From positions 18,727 to 82,726 of the forward strand of contig CAKQGD010000001.1 of NCBI GenBank assembly GCA_934232845.1: DNA of 64,000 bases, given 5' to 3'. The notes under the pieces are model-generated. The model did no database searches, was not told where the DNA came from, and worked only from the letters and a program-made list of their open reading frames with translations. Position numbers and translations under genes: made by a program. This DNA comes from an uncultured Oscillospiraceae bacterium. GTDB taxonomy: Bacteria; Bacillota; Clostridia; Oscillospirales; Ruminococcaceae. Shown piece after piece: positions 49,748-58,275 of this stretch. The first letter of the stretch is position 1. Every line of letters starts with the position of its first letter.

Positions 49748-50581
49748 ATGGCTATTAAATTCTACAAGCCGACGACCCCCGGCCGCCGCGGCATGAGCGT
49801 CACCGACTATTCGGGCCTGTCTAAGGTCGCGCCCGAAAAGAGCCTGCTGACGATCATCAAGAAGCACGCCGGCCGCAACAACACGGGCCGCATCACGGTC
49901 CGCCACCACGGCGGCGGCAACCGTCAGAAATACCGTATCATCGACTTCAAGCGCGAGCTCGCCGATATGCCGGCGACCGTTCTCACGCTCGAGTACGATC
50001 CCAACCGCTCCGCGCATATCGCCCTCGTGCAGTACGAAAGCGGCGAAAAGCGCTACATCATCGCTCCGAACGGCCTGAAGGTCGGCGACACGGTGATGAG
50101 CGGTTCTTCCGCCGACATCAAGCCCGGCAACGCGCTGCCCCTGCAGAACATTCCGACCGGTACCTTCGTGCATAATGTTGAGCTGTATCCCGGCAAGGGC
50201 GCTCAGCTGGCACGCGCCGCGGGCGTCATGGCTCAGCTCATGGCGAAGGAAGGCGGCTTCGCACTGCTGCGTCTGCCCTCCGGAGAGCTGCGCAAGGTGC
50301 CGATGGCCTGCATGGCCACCATCGGTCAGGTCGGCAACATCGATCATGAAAACGTATCTCTCGGCAAGGCCGGCCGCACCCGCCACCTCGGCGTGCGCCC
50401 CACGGTCCGCGGTTCCGTCATGAACCCCTGCGACCACCCGCACGGCGGCGGCGAAGGCAAATCCCCTGTCGGCCGTCCCGGCCCTGTGACCCCGTGGGGC
50501 AAGCCCGCGCTGGGTTACAAGACCAGAGACAAACATCACCGCACTGACAAGTATATTGTCAAGCGCCGCAACGCGAAGTAA
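49748..50581 (+). CDS. rplB: 50S ribosomal protein L2
   Basis: The 277-residue protein is needed for subunit joining and peptidyl transfer. KFYKPTTPGRRGMSVTDYSGL and GRNNTGRITVRHHGGGNRQKYR open the chain, and NPCDHPHGGGEGKSPVGRP holds the essential His near residue 230. It has a clear ribosome site (GAGGAG) and is 88 nt after rplW. Confidence 0.98.
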   Translation: MAIKFYKPTTPGRRGMSVTDYSGLSKVAPEKSLLTIIKKHAGRNNTGRITVRHHGGGNRQKYRIIDFKRELADMPATVLTLEYDPNRSAHIALVQYESGEKRYIIAPNGLKVGDTVMSGSSADIKPGNALPLQNIPTGTFVHNVELYPGKGAQLARAAGVMAQLMAKEGGFALLRLPSGELRKVPMACMATIGQVGNIDHENVSLGKAGRTRHLGVRPTVRGSVMNPCDHPHGGGEGKSPVGRPGPVTPWGKPALGYKTRDKHHRTDKYIVKRRNAK

Positions 50582-50599
50582 AGGAGGCGTCAGTCAACT

Positions 50600-50872
50600 A
50601 TGGGTAGAAGTGTGAAAAAAGGCCCCTATGTACAGGAAAAGCTGCTCGAAAGAGTGCAGGCGATGAACGCCTCCAAGGAAAAGAAGGTCCTCAAGACCTG
50701 GAGCAGATCCTCAACGATCTTCCCGGATTTTGTCGGCCACACCTTTGCGGTCCATGACGGCCGCAAGCACGTTCCGGTCTATGTCACCGAAGATATGGTC
50801 GGCCACAAGCTCGGCGAGTTTGCCCCCACCAGAACCTTCCGCGGCCATGCCGGCGCGAAGAAGACCAACTGA
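50600..50872 (+). CDS. rpsS: 30S ribosomal protein S19
   Basis: The 90-residue head protein begins GRSVKKGPYVQEKLLERV and continues WSRSSTIFPDFVGHTFAVHDGRKHVPVYV, both family signatures. It starts 18 nt after rplB. Confidence 0.98.
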   Translation: MGRSVKKGPYVQEKLLERVQAMNASKEKKVLKTWSRSSTIFPDFVGHTFAVHDGRKHVPVYVTEDMVGHKLGEFAPTRTFRGHAGAKKTN

Positions 50873-50893
50873 CGGCCGAAAGGAGGAACTATC

Positions 50894-51229
50894 ATGGAAG
50901 CCAGGGCATACCTGAGAGGCGTACGCATCGCTCCCCGCAAGGTGCAGATCGTGCTTGACCTCATCCGCAACAAGCCCACCGACCTCGCACTTGCGACCTT
51001 GAAGCATACCCCCAAGGCCGCGAGCGAGCCGGTTTTCAAGCTGCTCAAGAGCGCCATTGCGAACGCGGAGAACAACCACAACATGGATAAAAACCATCTG
51101 GTCGTTTCCGAGTGCTTCGTAACTCCCGGCATGACGATGAAGCGCATCATGCCGCGCGCACAGGGCAGAGCTTTCCGTATCAACAAGAGAACGTCCCACA
51201 TCACCATTGTGGTGAAGGAACAGGAATAA
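50894..51229 (+). CDS. rplV: 50S ribosomal protein L22
   Basis: The 111-residue protein has a globular surface domain and a loop in the exit tunnel. RAYLRGVRIAPRKVQIVLDLIRNK at the start and MKRIMPRAQGRAFRINKRTSH near the end (the tunnel loop) match. AAAGGAGG precedes the ATG. Confidence 0.97.
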   Translation: MEARAYLRGVRIAPRKVQIVLDLIRNKPTDLALATLKHTPKAASEPVFKLLKSAIANAENNHNMDKNHLVVSECFVTPGMTMKRIMPRAQGRAFRINKRTSHITIVVKEQE

Positions 51230-51252
51230 CCGAAAGAGGAGGGTAAACATCA

Positions 51253-51939
51253 ATGGGACAGAAAGTCAATCCCCACGGCCTGAGAGTCGGCGTCATTAAG
51301 GACTGGGATTCCCGCTGGTTTGCCAAGGACAACGCTTTCGGCGACATCCTTGTGGAAGATTACCAGCTGAGAAAGTATCTCAAGAAGCGCCTGTATGAGG
51401 CCGGCGTGCCGAAGATCGAGATCGAGCGTGACGCGGCCAAAGTGCGCATCAGCATTCACTGCAGCCGTCCGGGCGTCGTCATCGGCCGCCAGGGCGCAGA
51501 GATCGAAAAGATCCGTCAGGAATGCGAAAAGATCATCAATAAGGGCAAAGAAAATCCCACCCAGGTGTTCGTCAATGTCGTCGAAATCAAGTCCGCCGAC
51601 AAGAACGCCCAGCTCGTCGCCGAGAACATCGCGGCGCAGCTCGTGGGACGCGTTTCCTTCCGCCGCGCGATGAAGCAGGCCATTGGCCGTGCGATGAAGT
51701 TCGGCGCCAAGGGCATCAAGGTTCAGCTGGCCGGCCGTCTGGGCGGCGCTGAAATCGCCCGCGTTGAGACGTATCACGAGGGAACCATCCCGCTGCAGAC
51801 GCTGCGTGCCGACATTGACTACGGCTTCGCAGAGGCCGCTACCACCTACGGCCGCATCGGCGTCAAGGTCTGGATCTATGCCGGCGACGTCCTGCAGGAG
51901 GTCGCCAGAAAACCCCGTAAGGAAGGAGGCAGCAGATAA
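51253..51939 (+). CDS. rpsC: 30S ribosomal protein S3
   Basis: The 228-residue protein helps form the mRNA entry site and helicase activity. GQKVNPHGLRVG opens the chain. The KH domain with VVIGRQGAEIEKIRQE lies near residues 76-91. QAIGRAMKFGAKGIKVQLAGRLGGAEIAR marks the second half. Its stop overlaps the rplP start (TAATG). Confidence 0.98.
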   Translation: MGQKVNPHGLRVGVIKDWDSRWFAKDNAFGDILVEDYQLRKYLKKRLYEAGVPKIEIERDAAKVRISIHCSRPGVVIGRQGAEIEKIRQECEKIINKGKENPTQVFVNVVEIKSADKNAQLVAENIAAQLVGRVSFRRAMKQAIGRAMKFGAKGIKVQLAGRLGGAEIARVETYHEGTIPLQTLRADIDYGFAEAATTYGRIGVKVWIYAGDVLQEVARKPRKEGGSR

Positions 51940-52370
51940 TGCTTCTGCCCAAGAGAGTAAAGTTCCGCAGAGTCCACAGAGGAAGAATGAAGGGCAAGGC
52001 CATGCGCGGCAATTTCGTCTCCAACGGCGATTTCGGCCTGCAGGCACTTGAACCCGCGTGGATCACCTCCAACCAGATCGAGGCGGCTCGTATCGCCATG
52101 ACCCGTTATATCAAGCGCGGCGGTCAGGTGTGGATCAAGATTTTCCCCGACAAGCCCGTTACCGAAAAACCCGCCGAGACCCGCATGGGCTCCGGTAAAG
52201 GTTCGCCCGAGTACTGGGTCGCCGTCGTAAAGCCCGGCCGCGTCCTGTTTGAAATTGCCGGCGTGCCGGAAGAAACCGCCCGCGAGGCTATGCGCCTTGC
52301 TTCCTACAAGCTGCCCATCAAGTGCAAGTTTGTCAAGAAGGAAGAACAGAAGGAGGTTGAGGCAGAATGA
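51939..52370 (+). CDS. rplP: 50S ribosomal protein L16
   Basis: The 143-residue protein contacts the A-site tRNA. MLLPKRVKFRRVHRGRMKGKA, GDFGLQALEPAWITSNQIEAARIAM and MGSGKGSPEYWVAVVKPGR are classical. The stop overlaps the rpmC start by 4 nt (ATGA), so translation is coupled on both sides. Confidence 0.98.
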   Translation: MLLPKRVKFRRVHRGRMKGKAMRGNFVSNGDFGLQALEPAWITSNQIEAARIAMTRYIKRGGQVWIKIFPDKPVTEKPAETRMGSGKGSPEYWVAVVKPGRVLFEIAGVPEETAREAMRLASYKLPIKCKFVKKEEQKEVEAE

Positions 52371-52555
52371 AAGCCGCTGAACTCAGAGAAATGTCCGTGA
52401 CGGAGCTCGAGCAGAAGCTCGTCGACCTCAAGTCCGAGCTGTTCAACCTTCGCTTTCAGCATACCGTCAACCAGCTCGACAATCCCCTTCGTCTGAAGGC
52501 GGTCCGCAAGGACATCGCCCGTGTCAAGACGATGCTGGGCGAGAAGAACGCCTGA
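52367..52555 (+). CDS. rpmC: 50S ribosomal protein L29
   Basis: The 62-residue two-helix protein stands near the tunnel exit. ELREMSVTELEQKLVDLKSELFNLRFQ and KDIARVKTMLGEK are typical. It overlaps rplP by ATGA. Confidence 0.97.
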   Translation: MKAAELREMSVTELEQKLVDLKSELFNLRFQHTVNQLDNPLRLKAVRKDIARVKTMLGEKNA

Positions 52556-52578
52556 GGCCGAAAGGAGGAGCAATTACT

Positions 52579-52836
52579 GTGAGCGAAAGAAATCTCAGAA
52601 AAACGAGAACCGGCACGGTCGTCAGCGACAAGATGGATAAGACCGTCGTCGTCGCCGTGATCGACAGCGTGAAGCATCCTCTCTATAAAAAGATCGTCAA
52701 GCGCACCGTGAAGTTCAAGGCCCACGATGAAGCGAACTCCTGCGGCGTCGGCGACAAGGTCGTGATTATGGAGACCCGCCCGCTTTCCAAGGACAAGAGA
52801 TGGCGCGTTGCCGAGATCATCGAAAAGGCCAAGTAA
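52579..52836 (+). CDS. rpsQ: 30S ribosomal protein S17
   Basis: The 85-residue OB-fold protein binds 16S rRNA early in assembly. RKTRTGTVVSDKMDKTVVVAV and GDKVVIMETRPLSKDKRWRV match. It starts with GTG at 52579, preceded by AAAGGAGG. A gap of 105 nt follows, with a GC-rich hairpin. Confidence 0.97.
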   Translation: MSERNLRKTRTGTVVSDKMDKTVVVAVIDSVKHPLYKKIVKRTVKFKAHDEANSCGVGDKVVIMETRPLSKDKRWRVAEIIEKAK

Positions 52837-52941
52837 TTCGATTATAAACAGAAACCGGTCTGAGCGCCGCCGCGAACGGGCGGCGGCAGCGGTCGAAAAG
52901 ACCCCGGCAGGCCGGCGGATACCGAAAGGAGGAACCCGCTC

Positions 52942-53310
52942 ATGATCCAGATGCAGTCTTACCTCAAGGTTGCCGACAACACCGGCGCTAAAGAGCTTAT
53001 GTGCATCCGTGTACTCGGCGGTACCAGAAGAAGATACGCCAACATCGGCGATGTTGTCGTTGCATCCGTAAAGAAGGCCGCTCCCGGCGGCACCGTCAAA
53101 AAGGGCGATGTCGTCAAGGCCGTTATCGTGCGCTCCGCCAAGGGACTGCGCCGCGAGGACGGCACCTATATCCGCTTCGACGACAATGCGGCCGTCATCA
53201 TCAAGGAAGACAAGAACCCCAAGGGTACCCGTATCTTTGGGCCGGTGGCGAGAGAGCTTCGTGAAAAGGATTATATGAAGATCCTTTCCCTCGCACCCGA
53301 AGTTCTGTAA
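52942..53310 (+). CDS. rplN: 50S ribosomal protein L14
   Basis: The 122-residue protein lies at the subunit interface. MIQMQSYLKVADNTGAKELMCIRVLGGT, VKKGDVVKAVIVR and GTRIFGPVARELR are the family signatures. AAAGGAGG precedes the ATG. Confidence 0.98.
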   Translation: MIQMQSYLKVADNTGAKELMCIRVLGGTRRRYANIGDVVVASVKKAAPGGTVKKGDVVKAVIVRSAKGLRREDGTYIRFDDNAAVIIKEDKNPKGTRIFGPVARELREKDYMKILSLAPEVL

Positions 53311-53325
53311 GGGAGGTGGCCAAAC

Positions 53326-53643
53326 GTGAATAAGCTTCATATCAGAAAAGACGATACCGTCGTCGTCCTGTCCGGCAAGGACAAGGGAAAGAAGGGCAAG
53401 GTTCTTCAGACCAGCCCGAAAGAGGAAAAGGTGATCGTCGAAGGCATCAACATGGTCACCAAGCACGTCAAGCCGCGCCGTCAGGGCGAGACCGGCGGTA
53501 TCGTCAAGGCGGAGGGAGCAATGTATGCTTCCAAAGTCATGGTGGTCTGCCCGTCGTGCGGAAAGCCTACCCGTCTTGCCCACAAGGTGCTGGCGGACGG
53601 AACCAAAATGCGTGCCTGCAAGAAGTGCGGCGCGACTTTCTAA
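53326..53643 (+). CDS. rplX: 50S ribosomal protein L24
   Basis: The 105-residue KOW protein starts assembly of the 50S subunit. IRKDDTVVVLSGKDKGKKGKVLQ covers the KOW motif. The C-terminal part has CPSCGKPTRLAHKV and CKKCGATF, a zinc-ribbon form common in Clostridia. The start is GTG at 53326 with GGGAGG ahead. Confidence 0.97.
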   Translation: MNKLHIRKDDTVVVLSGKDKGKKGKVLQTSPKEEKVIVEGINMVTKHVKPRRQGETGGIVKAEGAMYASKVMVVCPSCGKPTRLAHKVLADGTKMRACKKCGATF

Positions 53644-53661
53644 AGAAGGAGGAATAATCAC

Positions 53662-54201
53662 ATGGCAAGATTGAAGGACCGCTATCAGAATGAGATTGCG
53701 GGAGAGCTTTTTAAGAAATTTGGCTACAAGAGCGTCATGCAGATTCCGAAGCTTGAGAAAGTCGTCATCAACGTCGCATGCGGCGAGGCGAGAGACAATC
53801 CCAAGATCGTGGAAGCAATCGTCGGCGATCTCGGAAAGATCACCGGCCAGCGCGCCGTTGTCTGCAAGGCCAGAAAGTCCGTCGCGAACTTCAAGCTTCG
53901 CGAGGGCATGCCGGTCGGCTGCAAGGTGACTCTCCGCGGCGACCGTATGTATGAATTTGTCGACCGCCTGTTCTGCGTCGCCCTGCCCCGCGTGCGCGAC
54001 TTCCGCGGCATCTCCGCGAAGGGCTTCGACGGCAGAGGCAACTTTGCCTTCGGCCTCAAGGAGCAGCTGATGTTCCCCGAGATCGAGTATGACAAGATCG
54101 ACAAGGTCCGCGGTATGGACATCTGCTTCGTCACCACTGCAAAGACCGACGAGGAGGCCAAGGAGCTGCTCGGCCAGCTCGGCGCCCCGTTTGAGAAGTA
54201 A
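53662..54201 (+). CDS. rplE: 50S ribosomal protein L5
   Basis: The 179-residue protein binds 5S rRNA and contacts P-site tRNA. KKFGYKSVMQIPKLEKVVINVACGEA, KARKSVANFKLREGMPVGCKVTLRG and LKEQLMFPEIEYDKIDKVRGMDI match. It follows rplX by 18 nt. Confidence 0.98.
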   Translation: MARLKDRYQNEIAGELFKKFGYKSVMQIPKLEKVVINVACGEARDNPKIVEAIVGDLGKITGQRAVVCKARKSVANFKLREGMPVGCKVTLRGDRMYEFVDRLFCVALPRVRDFRGISAKGFDGRGNFAFGLKEQLMFPEIEYDKIDKVRGMDICFVTTAKTDEEAKELLGQLGAPFEK

Positions 54202-54216
54202 GGAGGAGAAAACAGT

Positions 54217-54402
54217 ATGGCTAAGACCAGTATGAAGGTGAAGCAGTCTCGCCCTGCGAAGTTCTCCACCAGAGAATACAACAGATGCAAGATCTGCGGA
54301 CGTCCCCATGCGTATCTGAGAAAGTACGGCGTCTGCCGTATCTGCTTCAGAGAGCTTGCATATAAGGGACAGATCCCCGGCGTGCGTAAGGCAAGCTGGT
54401 AA
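54217..54402 (+). CDS. rpsZ: 30S ribosomal protein S14, zinc type (type Z)
   Basis: The 61-residue short form carries CKICGRPHAYLRKYGVCRIC at about residues 24-43, with CxxC-x12-CxxC zinc ligands. This type is normal when zinc is plentiful. It starts 15 nt after rplE with AAGGAGG upstream. Confidence 0.97.
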   Translation: MAKTSMKVKQSRPAKFSTREYNRCKICGRPHAYLRKYGVCRICFRELAYKGQIPGVRKASW

Positions 54403-54424
54403 GTGACGAAGGAGGTAAAACGGT

Positions 54425-54823
54425 ATGCAAATCACCGATACCATCGCTGACCTGCTGACCCGCATCCGCAATGCGAGCACGGCACGTCACGAAACGGTCG
54501 ATGTTCCTGCGTCTAACATGAAGAAGGCCATTGCGCAGATTCTTCTGGACGAAGGGTATATTAAGAGCTTCGCCGTTGTAGAAGACGGCAAGCAGGGCAT
54601 GATTCACATCACGCTCAAGTACACCGACGGCAAGACTCCCGTCATTACGGGCCTGCGCAGAGTTTCCAAGCCGGGCCTGAGAATTTACACGAGCTGTGAG
54701 GATATGCCCAAGGTCATGAAGGGCCTCGGCGTCGCGATCCTTTCCACCTCGAAGGGCGTCATGACCGATAAGGAAGCCAAGAAACTGAACGTGGGCGGCG
54801 AAGTGCTGGCCTTTGTCTGGTAA
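54425..54823 (+). CDS. rpsH: 30S ribosomal protein S8
   Basis: The 132-residue protein binds the central domain of 16S rRNA and represses the spc operon in some bacteria. ITDTIADLLTRIRNAS at the start and ILSTSKGVMTDKEAKKLNVGGEVLAFVW at the end are classical. Confidence 0.98.
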   Translation: MQITDTIADLLTRIRNASTARHETVDVPASNMKKAIAQILLDEGYIKSFAVVEDGKQGMIHITLKYTDGKTPVITGLRRVSKPGLRIYTSCEDMPKVMKGLGVAILSTSKGVMTDKEAKKLNVGGEVLAFVW

Positions 54824-54839
54824 GGGAGGGTGCGTTGAT

Positions 54840-55385
54840 ATGTCAAGAATCGGCAGAAAGCACATCGCCATCCCCGCAGGCGTCGAGGTCAAGCTCAACG
54901 GCAGTGAGGTTACCGTGAAGGGCCCGAAGGGCACCCTGACGCAGACCATGCGCCCCGAGATGGAGATCAAGGTCGAGGACGGTTTCATTATTGTCAACCG
55001 TCCCAACGACGAGCAGTTTGAGAAGAGCATGCATGGCCTGACCCGTACGCTGGTTTCCAATATGGTCATCGGTGTGCACGAGGGCTTTAAGAAAGAGCTT
55101 GAGGTCAACGGCGTTGGTTACCGCGCCGCCAAGCAGGGCAAGAACCTTGTGATGAACCTGGGCTACTCGCATCAGGTCATCATTCCCGAGATCGACGGCA
55201 TCACGATCGATGTGCCGCAGCCCAACAAGATCATCATCAGCGGCCCCGATAAGCAGAAGGTCGGCCAGTTCGCGGCACAGGTCCGCGAGAAGCGCCCGCC
55301 GGAGCCTTATAAGGGCAAGGGCATCAAGTATATCGATGAAGTCATCATCCGCAAGGAAGGCAAGGCCGGCAAGGCCAAGAAGTAA
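54840..55385 (+). CDS. rplF: 50S ribosomal protein L6
   Basis: The 181-residue protein has two similar domains and lies near the sarcin-ricin loop. SRIGRKHIAIPAGVEVKLNG and RPPEPYKGKGIKYIDEVI are typical. The ATG at 54840 has GGGAGG about 10 nt ahead. A frame extending to 54813 overlaps rpsH and is rejected. Confidence 0.97.
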   Translation: MSRIGRKHIAIPAGVEVKLNGSEVTVKGPKGTLTQTMRPEMEIKVEDGFIIVNRPNDEQFEKSMHGLTRTLVSNMVIGVHEGFKKELEVNGVGYRAAKQGKNLVMNLGYSHQVIIPEIDGITIDVPQPNKIIISGPDKQKVGQFAAQVREKRPPEPYKGKGIKYIDEVIIRKEGKAGKAKK

Positions 55386-55403
55386 AGAAAGGAGTGAATG
55401 CAC

Positions 55404-55763
55404 ATGGTCACAAAGCCTGATTCCAACAAGGCACGTCAGAAGAGACACCTCCGTGTCAGAAACAAGATCAGCGGCACCGCCGAGTGCCCGCGCCTGAGCG
55501 TTTTCCGTTCCGAAAAGAACATCTACGCGCAGCTCATCGACGACAAGGCCGGCGTCACTCTGGTCTCTGCTTCTTCCCTTGAGAAGACGTTCGAGGGCAA
55601 GGGCACCGATAAGGCCGCCGCCCGCGCCGTCGGCAAGCTGCTTGCCGAGCGCGCAGCCGAAAAGGGCGTCAAGGACGTCGTGTTCGACCGCAGCGGCTAT
55701 ATTTACCACGGACGTATCAAGGAACTTGCTGAGGGCGCCCGCGAGGGCGGACTCAACTTCTAA
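55404..55763 (+). CDS. rplR: 50S ribosomal protein L18
   Basis: The 119-residue protein binds 5S rRNA together with L5. KARQKRHLRVRNKISG, RLSVFRSEKNIYAQLIDD and VVFDRSGYIYHGRIKELAEGAREGGL match. The ATG at 55404 is chosen because AAGGAG is 9 nt upstream. An ATG at 55398 is only 3 nt from that site. Confidence 0.97.
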   Translation: MVTKPDSNKARQKRHLRVRNKISGTAECPRLSVFRSEKNIYAQLIDDKAGVTLVSASSLEKTFEGKGTDKAAARAVGKLLAERAAEKGVKDVVFDRSGYIYHGRIKELAEGAREGGLNF

Positions 55764-55781
55764 GAGTAAGGAGGGTTCAGT

Positions 55782-56288
55782 TTGGCTCGATTTGAGGCTA
55801 GAGAAAAAGACGACAATCTTAACGAAAGAGTCGTCGCCATCAACCGCGTTTCCAAGACGGTAAAGGGCGGCCGCGTCATGAAATTCTCGGCGCTCGTCGT
55901 CGTCGGCGACGGCAAGGGCACCATCGGCTACGGCATGGGCAAGGCCAACGAGGTCCCCGATGCGATCCGCAAGGGCATTGAGGACGCCAAGAAGCATATG
56001 ATCAAGGTCTCCCTGAGAGGGACGACCATTCCGCACGAAGTGATCGGAAAGTTCGGCGCGGGCAGCGTTTTGATGATGCCTGCTCCCCAGGGTACCGGCG
56101 TTATCGCCGGCGGCCCCGTCCGTGCGGTTCTGGAAGTCGCAGGCATTAAGGACATCCGTACCAAGTGCCAGCGTTCCAACAATCCCTGCAACGTTGTGAC
56201 CGCCACCTTCAACGGCCTGCGCTCTCTGCGCGACGCCAAGCAGGTCGCGGCGATCCGCGGCAAGTCCGTGGAAGAAGTCGTCGGTTAA
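55782..56288 (+). CDS. rpsE: 30S ribosomal protein S5
   Basis: The 168-residue protein is part of the decoding and translocation region. DDNLNERVVAINRVSKTVKGGRVMKFSALVVVGDGKG and VGVG-type loop regions followed by RSNNPCNVVTATFNGLRSL match. The start is TTG at 55782, preceded by AAGGAGG. Confidence 0.97.
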   Translation: MARFEAREKDDNLNERVVAINRVSKTVKGGRVMKFSALVVVGDGKGTIGYGMGKANEVPDAIRKGIEDAKKHMIKVSLRGTTIPHEVIGKFGAGSVLMMPAPQGTGVIAGGPVRAVLEVAGIKDIRTKCQRSNNPCNVVTATFNGLRSLRDAKQVAAIRGKSVEEVVG

Positions 56289-56304
56289 GGGAGGATAAGA
56301 GACT

Positions 56305-56484
56305 ATGGCTAACATGAAGATCAAGCTGGTCAAGAGCCTCGCAGGCTGCAAGAAAGACCAGATTGCGACCGCCGAAGCTCTGGGTCTCCGCAAGATCGGC
56401 AGCGAGACCACCCAGCCCGACAACGCGGCTACCCGCGGCAAGATCGCAAAGATCAGCCACCTCGTCGTTTGGACTGAGGCGTGA
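56305..56484 (+). CDS. rpmD: 50S ribosomal protein L30
   Basis: A 59-residue frame from ATG 56305 reads MKIKLVKSLAGCKKDQIATA, then LGLRKIGSETTQPDNAATRG and ISHLVVW. This is bacterial L30, in its standard place between rpsE and rplO. GGGAGG lies about 11 nt upstream. It is short and easily missed. Confidence 0.95.
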   Translation: MANMKIKLVKSLAGCKKDQIATAEALGLRKIGSETTQPDNAATRGKIAKISHLVVWTEA

Positions 56485-56504
56485 GCAAGGAGGTGCAAGC
56501 AACT

Positions 56505-56945
56505 ATGAAACTGCATGAGTTATCGCCGGCTCCCGGCTCCGTGAAAGACTGCTTCCGCAAGGGCAGAGGCGCGGGCTCCGGCAACGGCAAGACCGCAGGC
56601 AAGGGCCACAAGGGCCAGAAGGCCCGCTCCGGCGGCGGCGTTCGCCCGGGCTTTGAAGGCGGCCAGATGCCCCTTCAGCGTCGTATCCCGAAGAGAGGCT
56701 TCAACAACATTTTTGCTTCTGAGTATGTATCGATCAACGTGGACGTTCTCAATCGTTTTGAGGACGGCGCCGTCGTCGACGCCGAGGCCATTTCCAAGGC
56801 CGGTATCGTCAAGAATACCCGCGACGGCATCAAGATTCTCGGAAGAGGCGAGCTGACCCGTAAGCTCACCGTGGTCGCCGCGGCTTTCTCCGCGACTGCA
56901 AAGGAGAAGATCGAAGCGGCCGGAGGAAAGGCTGAGGTGAAGTAA
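56505..56945 (+). CDS. rplO: 50S ribosomal protein L15
   Basis: The 146-residue protein takes part in late 50S assembly. MKLHELSPAPGSVKDCFRKGRGAGSGNGKTAGKGHKGQKAR holds the glycine-rich start. The ATG at 56505 has AAGGAGG about 12 nt upstream. A GTG at 56481 would overlap rpmD and is rejected. Confidence 0.96.
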   Translation: MKLHELSPAPGSVKDCFRKGRGAGSGNGKTAGKGHKGQKARSGGGVRPGFEGGQMPLQRRIPKRGFNNIFASEYVSINVDVLNRFEDGAVVDAEAISKAGIVKNTRDGIKILGRGELTRKLTVVAAAFSATAKEKIEAAGGKAEVK

Positions 56946-56946
56946 G

Positions 56947-58242
56947 ATGTTTGAGACCATCCGCAATGCATGGAAGATTGAGGATCTCAAAAAGAAGCTT
57001 CTTTACACTCTGTTTATTCTTGTGATCGTCCGCGTGGGTGCGGCGATTCCGGTTCCGTTTCTTGACAACACCGCACTGCAGAACATGGTCGCTTCGACCG
57101 GCGGACTGTTCTCCTACCTCGATCTGATGACCGGCGGCTCGTTCTCGCAGAGCACGCTCTTTGCGCTTTCGATCACGCCGTATATCACATCGTCCATCGT
57201 GATCCAGCTTTTGACCGTCGCAATTCCGTATCTTGAGAACCTCGCCAAGGAAGGCGAGGAGGGCAGAAAGCGCCTCAACAAGATCACGCGCTATACGACG
57301 CTGGGTCTCGCGCTGCTGCAGGCATACGGCTATATGCGTCTGCTTGCTTCTCAGCAGGCGATCGCGTCTTACGGCGGCTGGCAGGATGTATTTGTGCGTA
57401 TCATCATCACCCTGAGCTTTACGGCCGGTGCCATGCTGGTGATGTTCTTGGGTGAGCGTATCGACGAAAAGGGCATCGGCAACGGTATCTCCATGATTCT
57501 GTTTGTCGGCATCGTGTCCCGCGCAAGCAGCGTGCTGACCACGATGATTGCCTATGTGCAGTACGCGATGAACGGCATGACGCGGTACTATTTCTATATT
57601 CCGCTGGTCGCGGTGCTGTTCCTGTTTATCATTGTGGTCATTATCATCATGACGAACGGTGAGCGCCGCATTCCGGTGCAGTATGCCAAGAAGGTCGTCG
57701 GCCGCAAGCAGTACGGCGGTCAGTCCACCTATCTGCCGATCAAGGTCAATATGTCCGGCGTTCTTCCGGTCATTTTTGCCTCGACGCTTCTGGCGATTCC
57801 GACTACGATCCTCGCATTTATCAACGTGTCCGCGGATTCCTTCTGGTATAAGTTTTTGAGCGTGTTCCAGACCAATACCCTGCTGTATGCGGTGCTGTAT
57901 TTCGTCTTGATCATTGCGTTCAACTACTTCTACCTGTCCATCCAGTACAACCCGATTGAGATCTCGAACAATCTTCGCAAGAACAGCGGCACGATCCCGG
58001 GCATCCGCCCCGGCAAGCCGACCTCCGACTATATCGCAAAGATCGTCAACAAGACGACTTTCCTCGGCGGCCTGTTCTTGAGCTTCATCGCCATCCTGCC
58101 GATCATTCTCGGCATGCTGACCGGCATGAACATCTCTCTGGGCGGTACGTCCATCATCATTCTCGTCGGCGTCGCGCTCGATACCGTGCGCCAGCTTGAG
58201 AGCCAGATGATGATGCGTCATTATAAGGGCTTCCTTGAGTAA
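56947..58242 (+). CDS. secY: Preprotein translocase subunit SecY
   Basis: The 431-residue channel protein moves proteins through the membrane. It has ten membrane helices. The start WKIEDLKKKLLYTLFILVIVRVGAAIPVPFLD, then GGSFSQSTLFALSITPYITSSIVIQLL, and the end GTSIIILVGVALDTVRQLES are conserved. It starts one nt after the rplO stop. Confidence 0.98.
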   Translation: MFETIRNAWKIEDLKKKLLYTLFILVIVRVGAAIPVPFLDNTALQNMVASTGGLFSYLDLMTGGSFSQSTLFALSITPYITSSIVIQLLTVAIPYLENLAKEGEEGRKRLNKITRYTTLGLALLQAYGYMRLLASQQAIASYGGWQDVFVRIIITLSFTAGAMLVMFLGERIDEKGIGNGISMILFVGIVSRASSVLTTMIAYVQYAMNGMTRYYFYIPLVAVLFLFIIVVIIIMTNGERRIPVQYAKKVVGRKQYGGQSTYLPIKVNMSGVLPVIFASTLLAIPTTILAFINVSADSFWYKFLSVFQTNTLLYAVLYFVLIIAFNYFYLSIQYNPIEISNNLRKNSGTIPGIRPGKPTSDYIAKIVNKTTFLGGLFLSFIAILPIILGMLTGMNISLGGTSIIILVGVALDTVRQLESQMMMRHYKGFLE

Positions 58243-58275
58243 AAGACACAACGAAAACAGAGGAGGGTATTCCCA

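Noticed and set aside
52456..54480. Very long minus-strand open frame opposite rpmC to rpsH
   Set aside because: It is the antisense shadow of strongly expressed ribosomal genes with GC-rich third positions. It has no ribosome site and low-complexity content.
54843..56516. Long minus-strand frame opposite rplF to rplO
   Set aside because: Antisense shadow of the ribosomal genes, with no start signals or recognisable domain.
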